Assembly: GCA_022539475.1 (NCBI GenBank) | Contig: VCMS01000114.1 | Location: 62,001-126,000 of the forward strand | Reading direction: 5' to 3' | DNA from: Gracilaria domingensis | Lineage: Eukaryota > Rhodophyta > Florideophyceae > Gracilariales > Gracilariaceae | DNA: 64,000 nt | Shown: positions 21,741 through 33,149 of the stretch, piece after piece | Layout: each line of letters opens with the position of its first letter | How positions within the stretch are numbered: the first letter of the stretch is position 1 | Translations under genes and position numbers: made by a program | The notes under the pieces: model-generated | Seen by the model: only the letters and a program-made list of their open reading frames with translations | What the model was told of the DNA's origin: nothing | Database searches by the model: none

Positions 21741-24317
21741 GAATCGACCTTGTGTCCGTACTTGAGAACATTTCTCTAACAGCAGTTCATGTTTTTGAAC
21801 TGGACATACTTGAAACACAATGTTGAAGAGCTCGTAAAGTGAAAGAACGCCCTCTCATTGCGAACCGAGGAAGCTGTGTGGAAGTTCCTGGTAAACCTGG
21901 ATTACGCTGGTAAGGAGTATTGCCATTCCATTGCTTTCTAACATGTCCGTGCTCAATGGAGCGAATAGTCTCCTCCACAGCCGTTGCTGTTCTTCTGGAC
22001 GTCTTTTTGTAGTGTCTCTTAAATAGCAGGTGTGCATGTTCTTATATGCCTGCGTCGTAGTACTTGATACTTCCCAGACGGCGAATATCGTCCACGAGAT
22101 GATCGAGAAGATGAAACTTCAGAGTTCCCAGTCTGGAGGGATGAAAATCCGCCAGAGTCTTTGTTGCGGAACGCTTGAAGGCTTCACTCTCTGAACTAAG
22201 ACACAGGACAGAGCTTTCAGTCCAATACGGGTCACGATTGTATCTGAATAAGGTCGAGAGCAAGTCCGAGTACTGAGAGAAAACGGTTGTGATTGGGGCA
22301 ACGTCCTGTTCTCCACAGCATATGTCAAAGAATGCTCCTATGAAGGGAAAGACCATGTCAAGTGCTTTGTAGTTTTTGGCCTCCAGCATTCCACGGAGAC
22401 CGTCTTTCGTGAAGATACCATTCAAAGATTTGCCTTTCTCCTGCGTGGAGAAATCGATATGTAAACCTTTGGCAGGAGAATTGCGTTCTATGGCAGCTAG
22501 AATTGCGTTTGCATGGTTGAGGAGTTGGGTGCGTATCGTTCGAAATGAACGCGATGCAGATGTTCCTATTGTGGTGCACAGGGTGTCTGACTGCAGTCTC
22601 TCGATTGTAGCCGTTTTTATCAACTTTGAGATGCCGAGATGCAAGTTGTGTAATGGTTCGAATGAGAACAGACTGTATGGAGACAATCCCGGGATCATTC
22701 CAAGGCTTACGGAAGTTTTGAGGAACGAAGGAATGAGAGATATGGAATTTGAACGCATCAGAGTATCCGCTTGAGATCTCCTCTCCCTCGCACGACGTGG
22801 ACGTCTTTCCGCCTCGTCTTTTTGTGCATATTGCAAGATAGCTGTGTATGTCTTTCGGATGCTTTTCGTGTGCTTTTCAGAACGTCCGTTGAATGAGGTG
22901 GGAAGAGGACTGCATAAAGATGAGCGAGGGGCTTTGCATCTATGACACGGGCTTTCCGTTTTGGTCCCATGAAGAATGGACAGAATGTCCTTAGCCTCAG
23001 GAATATCCGCACAATAACTTGCAAGCAGAGGATGGCACACTCGACTTAGTTTGTCTTCGCCGATGAACTGAAAACCTTTCTGCGTGAGATTTAGAATGGG
23101 CTCCAGGACTTGACGAAGAGATTCTTGAAGGATTTGCATCCTGGACTCGCGTAGAGACTTGCTAGAAACGAATGGCATTGCGTCTGCTTCAGATACGGAA
23201 ACCTCGATCAGTGTGGTAGGGAAGTATGCCACTACTGTGAGGTCATCACGGATGCACTTACGGCGTAGCTCGTCGGAGAAGTTGGGAAATATGAGCTGAA
23301 GAGGATAGGCGGTAAATGATGTTTGCTTTAGAGTTGTTGAAGACTTATCGGTGTATACCTGCAGAAGACCTACGAAAGATTCACTGTGACTTATTTCTTG
23401 GGAGTACCACACTATTCTACTATCCAAAGAGCCCATGACCATTTCCTTAAGTTTTGAGGTGGCGTCTCTTGCGAGAGAGCCGGACATGGGTTGAGATATT
23501 TTCGTGGAGTGGGTCTGAGGTATAGGGTGGAAGAATGTGTTTTCGTTGTTAGCCAACTGGAGCTGTTTCACAAGTGTCTGAACGGGGTCTCTCGTGTAGA
23601 GGGTGGCGCTGAACGTACATCCTTCTGGCGAGACAGTTCTTCGATTGAAACCGTCCTTTGAGGCGTATCGTTCGAAAATGGCGTTCTTCAGTTCTGTACA
23701 GCGCTTGGAACTTGTTATGGTCTCGTTGAATCGCTTTTGCGAGAATCGCGGGTCCCGAAGTAGCCCAATTAGCTCGTCCGCCTCACGATGACCAAGGTTG
23801 GAAGCTACTGAAGCCAGACAAACCGTGAGATAATCCATATGCAAATCACCAAGGGCCTCCTCAGAAGGCAGTGGGCGGGAACTGCTTCCGTGTTCTTGCT
23901 CTAACGACGCGGGACCCGGAGAAGGAGAAACACAATGCGAAGTGTCCGGAATGGGAGGGGCGCACGGAGTGGGGTCGACGATGTCCTCGGACACTGGAGG
24001 CTCGGGAAGGCGACAAGGGGCAGTGACAGTTTCGGAAGATGCGGGCGCGGGCGCGGAAAGCTTGAGACGCTTGCCTCTCCGAATGGCCCGGCTTTTGTCG
24101 TCTTCCAGCGCTGCTTTCAGACGAAACGGGCAATGGCTGACATGCTGTTGAAGAGATAAGACTCCTCGGCGAGTAACAAAGGGGCACCCACGCTTCTTAT
24201 GTGTACAGTAGTAGACCATGGGAAGAAGAAATGAACGAGAAACGACGACAAAGACTGCAAGGGAAGGGCGTCCGAAGGGAGAAGGAGGTCGAGCGACAGT
24301 CAATATCGACGTGTTGC
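21741..24317 (-). pseudogene. CACTA/Plavaka-like transposase, element II
   Basis: Almost intact over 753 codons (24303-22042). The expected ATG at about 24317 is mutated, and a TAC-to-TAA change gives a stop at 22042 in a segment matching GIYEHAHLLFKRHYKK of element III. The rest of the frame can be read to about 21741, where it is cut and joined to sequence downstream of ORF3. Domains in order: N-terminal Cys/His zinc motif; Ser/Pro linker; a DIPEAKDILSILHG segment followed by a PCHRC motif typical of CACTA/Plavaka transposases; SFEPLHNLHLGI; and near the end LGTLKFHLLDHLVDDIRRLG. Confidence 0.8.
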
Positions 24318-24830
24318 TCAGAACGGAGAATATATTTTGAGTTTAAATCACGTACTTTCGTTCAAAAAGGAACGTAGGTACACGTCGACCTCAACACAAG
24401 GGTGTACTTCTCGTATTATCTACCACTGGTTATAAACCTCTGGTTTCCCAACGTTGTACGCTGTACACTTGTCCAATCTCGCACAGAAAAATAAATCTCT
24501 TCCCTCCGCCGCCGCCCCCGCCCGTCCGACGTCCGACCTTTTGTTACCGTCGTGATCCGTGCCATCCTCGCGTTCTACGGACATGAAGCGTACCTCATTC
24601 TCTTTCTCCGCCATCGTCGGACGCCTCCATAAAGCGGACAGCATCCGTATCTCACGGATGTATTCCGTGCAGTCTTTCCGTGCAGTCTTTTCGTACGTGC
24701 TTCCATTTCCTTCTACGTATCTTTGTTCTAAACTAACCAATCCTCACCACGTCTCTTCGCGCTCTGCGACATGTAAACGGCAGGAAAAAGGCTTTGGGTT
24801 ACTTTTGCGAGTTACTAGGTCCCTCGACTT

Positions 24831-25560
24831 AAGATCGATCTCTGGCTGTTCGGGATAGGCGATTCTGGTACTTGGTTGGGACATAGGCGGCTCTTTCGTT
24901 TATCGCATCTTGCGGTATGTTTGCTGCATGGGCATTCTTGGTGTCCTTGCTTGTGAGTTCTCGCTTCGACACCTTTCGCGCTTTACGATGATGGTGGGCT
25001 GGTAATCTAACCGATCCCTTTCCTGCTTCTTCTTCCGTTTGCGAGTTACTAGGTCCCTCGACTTTTCTAGCGCAACGTTTCTGGTTTGCTCTTATCAATA
25101 ATACGTTCCATCGCATTTCAAATGTATCCAACGGATCATTGACTAACTTCTGGATACTTTCTGCTTGCGTGTACAGGTAAACGACCAATTTCATTTCATC
25201 TGTCAAGATCGATCTCTGGCTTTTCGGGATAGGCGATTCTGGTACTTGGTTGGGACATAGGCGGCTCTTTCGTTTATTGCATCTTGCGGTATGTTTGCTG
25301 CATGGGCATTCTTGGTGTCCTTGCTTGTGAGTTCTCGCCTCGACACCTTTCGCGCTTTACGATGACGGTGGGCTGGTAATCTAACCGATCCCTTTCCTTC
25401 TTCTTTTTCATTTTGCGAGTTACTAGGTCCCTCGACTATTCTAGCGCAACGTTTCTGTTTTGCTTTATCAATGGTACGTTCCATCGCATTTCAAATGTAT
25501 CCAACGGATCATTGACTAACTTATGGATACTTTCCGCTTGCGTATACAGGTAAATGACGT
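24831..25560 (-). repeat. 374-bp tandem duplication carrying the small basic ORF (element II)
   Basis: The block starting AAGATCGATCTCTGGCT at 24831 is repeated from 25205 with few changes (period 374 bp). Each copy holds the small basic ORF (KVEGPSNSQ... INERAAYVPTKYQNRLSR). Only element II has two copies, so the duplication followed divergence of the elements. Confidence 0.85.
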
Positions 25561-25589
25561 TTGATGCGTACGTAGCTCATGAGTTGCAG

Positions 25590-25760
25590 GTGCAGGTTCC
25601 TCAAGTAGGGAACCATGCATCTGGGCATGGTTCCCTACATGAGGAACGGAGAGGATGAGGCGCTTCGCGCCTCATCCTCTCGGAGTGCGTATTTGTTCTA
25701 CCGATACAGCACTATGGTGCAGGTGCCCTCTGCGGCATCTGCCGCAGATTGCGCATACAC
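25590..25760. repeat. Hairpin set of element II
   Basis: Same three consecutive inverted repeats as in element I: GTAGGGAACCATGC around 25600-25640, GAGAGGATGAGGCGC around 25650-25682 and CTCTGCGG/CCGCAGA around 25727-25750. Confidence 0.85.
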
Positions 25761-26029
25761 CCGCTCCATCATGGGGAAATGGTACATGTAATATAGCGAA
25801 GTAGTGGTTAGCAAAAACGGTCGATAGAAGAATAGATACGAATAAAGCGATATGATTTCATAATGGGCATCATCTGTACTAGCACTAGTATTCCATGCGT
25901 TGCAGGGTATCATTCCGCAGAAGGTATCGTGTAATGTGCACCTTAATGGAAACTGAACCTAGACTTCGCGAAATACAGTTCAGGTAGCCCTCTACTAAAG
26001 AACTAGCACGAGTGTAAAACCCACCAGTA

Positions 26030-26179
26030 TTTACTGCACAGCGATTCTGGACGACCCAAGCAATTATCTCCAAATTTTGAAATAATTGATCTCGATATTT
26101 TTTCAAAAAATTTACTGGACGACCCTTGCCAGTTTCTGGACGACCCTCGCCAAAAACTAGCATCTGCAAGAGACAGACG
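26030..26179. repeat. R-end of element II
   Basis: Terminal CAAGAGACAGACG ends at 26179, with CTGGACGACC repeats inside. The outside base pair is TA. No matching L end is in the window, so a target duplication cannot be tested. Confidence 0.75.
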
Positions 26180-26825
26180 TAGTCTAGTGGTAAGCTATGA
26201 AACAACTTATAACTTTCAGTAAACTTATCTTTACGTTTGTCATCGACTGTGGACGAGGCAATTCCATCCCGGAGCCGTACGTTCGTTACGCGCATTCGGC
26301 TCATCGGAGAGCCGCCGCTGTGCTCGCCAGCGACCGCGCGCAACAACAGTCTCACTCCGAACCCACGACACCGACCGCTGCTGACACCAGGGTGTGAAGG
26401 GCGTTGCAAACGCGCTTCACACCCTTCCGTACGTGCTCTCCCTCTCCTCTTACCACCTTTGTGCCACAAACACAAAGCGTCATAGTTCGTAGCCTCTATC
26501 GCAGCTTCGCCTGCTCCCGGAGATTCTGTGGTGGGACACCTCCCTCGCGCGCTCGCCGGTCAAGTACCATGTTGCACAATTGCAACTGCCTGGTGCTTAT
26601 ACTGCTGGTGGCCTTGATCAAGACAGGAATAGGGTCTACTGTACCAGGCTACTCAGCGAACAGAGTAGTGCCTTGCTCGCCGAGTAACCCTCCCAGTCTA
26701 CCATTGAGTGGGTTACATCCCTGCTGCAGCGTGTAGAAAAGGTGGGAACCACTCAATAGTACAGATTCAGTCACTGATTCAGTGAAGTGTAGCACCTCGG
26801 AAGGGAGATGGTGATCGCAGAGAGG
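26180..26825. other. Spacer between elements II and V
   Basis: About 650 bp with no recognised gene. A small inverted repeat (GGGTGTGAAG / CTTCACACCC) lies at 26390-26425. The start, TAGTCTAGTGGTAAGC, slightly resembles a tRNA D-arm, but no T-arm GGTTCGANNCC follows, so I do not call a tRNA. Confidence 0.5.
26569..26736 (+). CDS. Small ORF with signal-peptide-like start, unknown
   Basis: A 55-codon ORF from ATG 26569. After a short polar start (MLHNCNC) it has a hydrophobic stretch (LVLILLVALI) ending in GIGST, then Cys/Pro/Ser-rich text to the stop. It could be a small secreted peptide, but there is no second copy or family match to support it. Confidence 0.2.
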   Translation: MLHNCNCLVLILLVALIKTGIGSTVPGYSANRVVPCSPSNPPSLPLSGLHPCCSV

Positions 26826-27225
26826 GTAGGTGTGGTGCGCGTGGGAGTTAGGGAGCGTTTGAAGGATGGAGACGACGCGTTGGTGCATTGAGGTGACGCG
26901 GTGGGTGCCGGAAGTGCCGGGAGGAGTGTTTTAGGAGGTCTCCGAAGGGTGCTAGAATGTGCACAAAACGTGCCCGAGGGCGGGGGGAGTCGGTCGTGTT
27001 AGGGTAGGTAGCCTGACACAAACCCCCCGCCCGCCGGCATAAAATCGCACATTTTTCAAAACATCGCCCAAAACGTGCCCGCGGGCGTGGGGGGTCCGGT
27101 GGTGTTAGGGTACCTACCCTAACACGACCGACCCCCCCTCGCCCGCGGGCACGTTCTGGCCACATTCTGGCGCCTTTCCTGGACCTCCCAAAACACTCCT
27201 CCTGGCACTTCCTGCAGTGATTTTG
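26826..27225. repeat. Palindrome array of fragment V
   Basis: Same building blocks as 5890-6235 (GGTGACGCGGTGGGTGCCGG, GTGCCCGCGGGC). Of the two palindromes, one (27103-27130) is complete and one (near 26995) has lost a half. It leads into the promoter of methyltransferase-SET copy B in the same order as in element II. Confidence 0.8.
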
Positions 27226-27399
27226 CTGCACACGCTGTGCACATATATGAAACTAGGGAAAACTAACGCTTCACACCCACTTGATCCGCGACTATTAGCA
27301 CAATACGCGACCTTTGCAATAGCTCCAAATCGCGACGTGGCAGACACGTGACGCTATCGCACCCGCTCAAAGTGGCGCGGACACTGACCTCAGAAGGGA

Positions 27400-27512
27400 G
27401 CGGACGCGGACACGGACGAGAGTGGCAGTGCACTGGGAGGAGCTGCCGAAAGCGGGGCTGCCCAGCGTAACTCGCCATATAAAGGCTCGCCTCCGTTGTT
27501 TGCGCTGAAGCG
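27400..27512 (+). promoter_or_regulatory. Promoter of methyltransferase-SET copy B
   Basis: TATAAA at 27478-27483, 30 bp before the ATG at 27513. Upstream blocks are shared with copy A (gacgagagtggcagtgc, gctgccgaaagcgggg, cccagcgtaa). The short cgacacgcgacgctatcgctc repeats of copy A are mostly missing here. Confidence 0.65.
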
Positions 27513-30500
27513 ATGGAATCCACTGATGATGGAGAGGAGATACATCCTATCGACATGAGTGCTCCGCCTCCGGCGTCCCATGCATATGTCAGACTTTTCT
27601 TGGTTCTTCGCGATGCTTTGGCAAACAGCGATGGAGGCCCTGATCGGCCACGGGACGTGGGGTTTAGAGGGCTAATAAAGTTCTGCGCCGAGAACTATAA
27701 GGATATTCCGGAGGCAAGGAAAATGTTTGAGGAGACCACTAACTCCAAGACCCTGCAGAACCTGACACTGCAACAGCTGCGAAAGAGTGTTGTGAATAAC
27801 AAACCTGTGGAGCAACGACATCTTGTAACGAAGCTTCTTGACAAAAAGGACAGGGATGAGGACCAGAGACTCCGCGATTATTTCCTTCTCTCTATGGATA
27901 TGGATATATACCTACCGGTGCGATGCCTGGTTGGGTATTTCATGACCAGGAAAAAGCAGGTTCTGAAGACGACTGTGTTCATCCCACCAACAGCTGTGAA
28001 CCCATTTGAGGTCGTTATATACTTATCATACCTCGGCAACATAATGGGAGAGAACGACAACATCCGAATGATGAAGAAGAAACAACCGAAAAAGAGACGA
28101 AAAGTGAACCATGCACCATCTGTGTACATACCCACTTTTACGTCGTTCTCCAAAGACAACTGTGATCGACTGGGATTCGCTATCAGTGAAGTCGTATGGG
28201 CATGGAGTTGTTTTGCGGCTCATCTTGGATACACGAACGTTCAGCACATAGTGAAACCATACATTTACATGAATATGCAGACGTTGACGTATACAGCGCT
28301 AGAGACATGGGAGTCTGGTTATGCCCCGCCAAGCAGAATACTCCATTCAACACAAAGGATGTGCCACAGAGCAGTACTAGTGGATCGGTGGAGACCTTGA
28401 GTGATGAATGCGATGCAGACTTCCGAATACTGGCTCAGGAATTTTTGACAGACCTCGAAACCATATGCACCCATGATAGCCTCTATAGCTTAAGGGTTGA
28501 TCAGATGAGGAACTGGATAGAGTTTTCGGAGATACGGATGGATACCGTATCTGGTTCTGACTCCGGTGAGTTGACTGCACGATTTCAGAACTTTTCGGAG
28601 TTGCTATGGAAACCGATACAGGATATGCGTCATGCGGCAGGGTTCAATGTGGGCATTTACGCGAAACCCAATATTGAACTGACGAAAACCCCTAAAACTT
28701 CCGGTAATGCCGAACCTTCTTCGACCAAGTCTGCCCCACCCCCACCTCGTCGAGAGTATATGGACCTCGTGAGCTCCGATAGCGACGACTTCGAGAAGCC
28801 GGTGAATCGTGCGGAGCATGAATCTCGGGTTGCCGGGTACAACATCCAAAAGACTGGTATTGAGCCGCCCATGAAGGGGGGATATCCAGTCCCCTTCGAA
28901 TGAATATGGACAAGGTGTGGAAGGGGATGAGAAAGTCACACTTTGTAGCGTACAAATGTGACATGACGGACCTGAGGCACACACACGAAACGTTTGTGAA
29001 TCAGAGTGATATTTTATGGGGTGAGGCAGAGCTTGTCCTAACAGACCCTCCCTTTAACACTCGAAGGAAGAGGAACAAACGGAATAGTGCTCACGATGTC
29101 TTCAGTGAGGATGACATGATCCGTACGGCTGACTTAATAAGTTCCGCGCTTCGGTCAGGTGGGCACTTCATTATATTCTGTGCCATGGCACAGTTTCATG
29201 TGTGGCACAGGATACTTTCGGAAACGGCGAGTACGAAAGATGAAGCTGGAAGCGAAGGTAAACCAGAACTCACGCCTTCGTTTAAAGTGGATGCGAATCC
29301 ACTGGTGTTCATCCGAGATCGAAGTAATGTTGGAGGGAATCCACGGAAGTTTGGGATACATCCCGTAACGGAGTACGCCGTTCATGGGGTGAAGCGTGGA
29401 TTGCGACCATCGGAGGAAGCCAGTCTTACTCCATTTGAGGAAAACAATTTCATTCCTTCTACTTTCCCGGCTAACAGGATTGTAATTGACCGGGTGCCAA
29501 AACCGAAAGCGGGGGAGTGGTTGACATGGAAGGTACATGAGCCAGGTAGTTCAGTACCAGGTGGGCAGTACATAAGACCGGAGCAGAAGTCAAGGGAGTT
29601 GATGAAAGAGTTGATATGTCGGTTCACAAGACCGGGTGATCTTGTCATGGACATGTTCGCGGGAACGTTTTCTACGGGTATGGCGTGCCTATCGCTGACA
29701 AAGCATAGGAAGTTCTTGGGGTGCGAGAACAATAGGCCATGTTTCAGCCATGTGAAGCACCATATAACGACTCTTATGGCCGAATTTCTTCGCGGGGGGA
29801 AGAATGACATCGTGGTTGAACAGGAGGTGGTGGATGCTGCTTCAAAGACTTATGAACGGGTTCCACATCGGGACCGAGGTCGGCTTGAATGGGAGGCTCC
29901 ATTTGGATACCCCCAGTACCAAGTGATGGTTGCACATATTACACAGTTCCTAGGAGGATACTGGAAGGACTGGGAGTTTGTCGACAAGTGTGGACAGCAT
30001 ACTGTAGATCTTTGGGAGGAGAAGTACCGAGGAGCTCTAAATCTTATGGATATGCATATGCTGTTGACTGTTGAAGCCAATCGCTATCGCTTACATGTAG
30101 CATCTTCTAAAATTCGACATCCCCGTGCTGGTATGGGAGTGTTCAAGGAACATAGGGCATTGACTGGAGAAACGATCTGTCATTTTTATGGAACTTTGGT
30201 ATACACGGATCTGACGAACCGGAAGGAAAGACACTTAACGTATGGAATTGGCTGTCTTGGAGCAACTCCTGCGCAGTACAAGTTGTTTTCTATGATGGTC
30301 ACTGTGACTGGTTCGGAGTTTCTGCACCTGAGTAACAGACCAGGACAGGCTCAGGATAGAAAGGAGAGCGAAGTTTACATTGTCCCGGCGCCTTTTTTAT
30401 CGGGGGATACATTAACGACGCCGTATATCATGCGCGGGATCCCGATTTATCGCAGCCCCGGTCGAACAGGACTCGAAGTGCCAATATGCAGGTGGTGGAA

Positions 30501-30650
30501 GCGAAATCCGTGATACAGTTTAACTCCAACCTTTCTAACTATGCTCTACTTCGTTGTAGAGCAGTAAAAGATATTGAGAGTGGCGAAGAGTTGTATTTCA
30601 ACTACGGAGAGCAGTACGCCTGAGACTGGGCTCTGATATTGGAGCAGTAG
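27513..30650 (+). pseudogene. DNA methyltransferase-SET domain fusion, copy B
   Basis: Second copy of the ~1045-codon fusion. The N-terminal unknown part is open from 27513 to about 28330; its nuclear signal reads PKKRRKV. Motif IV DPPFN is at 29044-29058, motif I DMFAG at 29650-29664, and the SET-like part runs from about 30091 to 30650, ending with KDIESGEELYFNYGEQY. Damage differs from copy A: a 1-nt loss near 28338, two extra G near 28880, a 1-nt loss near 30400, and TGG to TGA near 30621. The methyltransferase part (28900-30390) is undamaged. Because the two copies carry different breaks, an intact ancestor existed recently. The order IV before I and the DPPF motif point to a beta-class amino-methyltransferase; the SET part suggests protein lysine methylation. 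Neither activity is demonstrated. Confidence 0.8.
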
Positions 30651-30896
30651 ATGAGTGCAGTACCGAATAGAAAGTAAATATGCTTGTGAATGTTGCAGCT
30701 GCCTGCAATACGCGTTGTACATGTACACTGGAGCTCTTCATCTATTTGTAACGGCGATATTTGCGACCCATTGGGCACCTCAAATTCCTAAAAAGCAGGA
30801 ACTGCGGAGTCTACTGGAATATCTGAACCATGCACCCACCCCCCCACCCCCTCCCCCCCAACAATTTCGTTTCATTACCCCGTTTATCTCCACAAC

Positions 30897-32496
30897 ATGG
30901 GTATAACGCCGAGAAAGCGAAATAGTACGCAGCCGAACAAGAGTGGACAGAAGAAGAGAAGAGCATCGGATGATACGAATCAGGCTACAATCACCGCAAT
31001 TTCTAAACGAAAGTCGTCCTCGACGAAGGAGAGAATCAGTGGTAGTCCTTCTACAGTACTCTCTCGCCCATCTCGCAGCGGAATGTCTTCCGAGATTGCG
31101 TCAAGAATTCGTGGATCAGCGAACGATGTCGTGCCGTCAACTGCCGATAATGAAAATCGTGCATCTGTGTCTGCTCCTCAAGAAGATGGGATAACTCGGC
31201 CCAGCCGGTCAGGACAGGAGAGCATGACGATTGGAACTGAAGAGGTTCGTATGACAACAAAACCTTCACGTCCCCTTCCGATATCGAAGACCGGAGCTAC
31301 TCGGGCGCGGGTTACGCTGCTCGGTGGATCTGGACAACAAGGGACAATGACCAGAAGTCGTGAGAACCCTAATATATTAAGATCGTCACGTCCCTCCCTT
31401 TCTTTCAGAACTGGGGCCGCTATGAATCGTATTATGCCTCGCAATGGGTCCGGACAAAAGCGAAAGACAATAAGAAATCGGGAGACGACTGATAGGCGAG
31501 TTACTCCTCGACCTTCCCCTCTTTCCGGAACGGGGGCCGTTGCAGCTCGTACGAGGCCCAATTCATCTGATATACGATGCCATGGAGGAGGACAGACAGG
31601 GGAGTTGGAGCTTGGAGCCGTGCCAAGGGTGGACACACAACCCCTACGGCCTCCCGTGTCTAAGGGTATGGCACATGAGAATAGTTCCGATAACGAAATA
31701 ACACCGGATCCTGCTGCATTACCGCGGCCTGTCGCCGAAGAGGCTAGGAAAATACCGGAAGATATCCACACTGGTGTGAATTCAACCTCTATGAACAGAC
31801 ATGATCTTTTAAATGAACTTAATTGCTTGAAAGAAAAGGTTGAGACGCTGCAAGGGGACTTGGTGGTTCGGGGTATTCTAGTGAAGGTCGCTCAAGAGCA
31901 GAGTACGGCTTTGAAAAAGAGGCTTGAGGAGAAGGATCTAGTCATTGAAGGGCTTTATTGGCTATGATATGGAAGACAAGGATACGGGCACCTTTTTAGA
32001 TGGCATAATACTGTTGCTCGCACGTTTGGACGCTTGGGTGTTGACAGTTGTCAGCCTTCTAAGTACGGATGTATCAATAAATGGCCAGAGACAGAAATTG
32101 TTTACAAAGAAGTTTGCCCAACTGCTACCTCTGTGTTTAAAGAATGTTCCGGGGGATGTTAATCAACGTGTCTTGAGGACCAATTCCAGCGAGTTTCATA
32201 ATTATGGAGCGATAAATGAAGATTGGACTAAGGTTCCTGGTAATGGCATGAGAGAGGCTACATTTGGATATCGAATGCTGTCGAACGGAAGACCTTACCT
32301 CACTGTGAAAGAAAAATTTTTTATTGACCGTGTGAGCCGAAGATTAGGGTCTATTAGCGATTGTTTCGTTGGTGAATGCGAGGAAGGGGATATGGAGTTC
32401 AAGGAAATGGACATGAACGGTTTCGGAAGTAGCACAGGATCACGAGAAAAGGCACCACAAGGTGAACATGTAGAGGATGGAGCCTTAAATGTTTAA
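30897..32496 (+). pseudogene. ORF3, copy B, with internal deletion
   Basis: ATG at 30897 behind a C-rich tract. The basic low-complexity part and coiled coil are open to 31967. Near 31950 the sequence jumps from VIEGL directly to FIGYD of the C-terminal part, so relative to copy A about 800 bp are missing and the frame shifts. The C-terminal part then reads to the stop at 32496. The remaining protein could be a truncated form, but deletion plus shift makes it a pseudogene. Confidence 0.75.
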
Positions 32497-32717
32497 GGCT
32501 GTACAAAGCCAACGTACTCACTTGTTCCTTCATCTGAATCATGATAGAATCGATTGATGTAGAATCGGTGTTGGAACCATTGAAGTGGAGGACGAAAAGG
32601 TGGAGCATGGTAGTTTCAGCGACAAACATGGACAGTTTCCTGTAGTGCAGAAGCCGGAACCATCCCGTACCAAGGAGTTAACTCTACGAAAGTTATCGTT
32701 TTGGACTGACGAGGGAA

Positions 32718-32880
32718 CGTCTGTCTCTTGCAGATGCTAGTTTTTGGCGAGGGTCGTCCAGAAATTGGCAAGGATCGTCCAGTAAATTTTTTGAAAAAAT
32801 ATCGAGATCAATTATTTCAAAATTTGGAGATAATTGCTTGTGTCGTCCAGAATCGTTGTGCAGTAAATACTGGTGGGTTT
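32718..32880. repeat. R-end of element III with repeated GTCGTCCAG
   Basis: Starts CGTCTGTCTCTTGCAGATGC; the motif GTCGTCCAG (or ATCGTCCAG) occurs three times (near 32752, 32775 and 32846). An open frame of 95 codons from ATG 32734 overlaps; it may be coding or just a by-product of repeat conservation. Confidence 0.75.
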
Positions 32881-33149
32881 TCCACTCATGCTAGTTCTTT
32901 AGTTGAGGGCTACCTGAACGGTATTTCGCGAAGTCTAGGTTCAATTTCCATTAAGGTGCACATTACACGATACCTTCTGCGGAATGATACCCTGCAACGC
33001 ATGGAATACTGGTGCTAGTACAGATGATGCCCATTTTGAAATCATACCGTTTTATTCGTATCCATTCTTCTATCGAGCGCTTTTGCTAACCACTACTTCA
33101 CTATATTACATGTACCATTTCCCCATGATGAAGCGGGTGTAGGCGCAAT

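Larger units (their letters stand above)
26826..32717 (+). mobile_element. Fragment V: array, methyltransferase-SET and ORF3, cut by element III
   Basis: Same gene order as element II from the array to the ORF3 3' flank (CGTACCAAGGAGTTAACTCTACGA near 32670-32693). It stops at 32717, where the R end of element III begins, in the short spacer that in element III separates ORF3 from the transposase. Neither its own L nor R end was found. Confidence 0.7.

Noticed and set aside
26180-26200. tRNA or tRNA-derived SINE starting TAGTCTAGTGGTAAGC
   Set aside because: No T-arm, anticodon arm or polymerase III B box can be placed downstream.
32734-33018. A conserved gene at the R end (94-codon ORF starting MLVFGEGRPE)
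   Set aside because: It overlaps the terminal repeats themselves, the copy in element IV has a stop, and the conservation can be explained by the need to keep terminal binding sites. Left as a note in the R-end entries.
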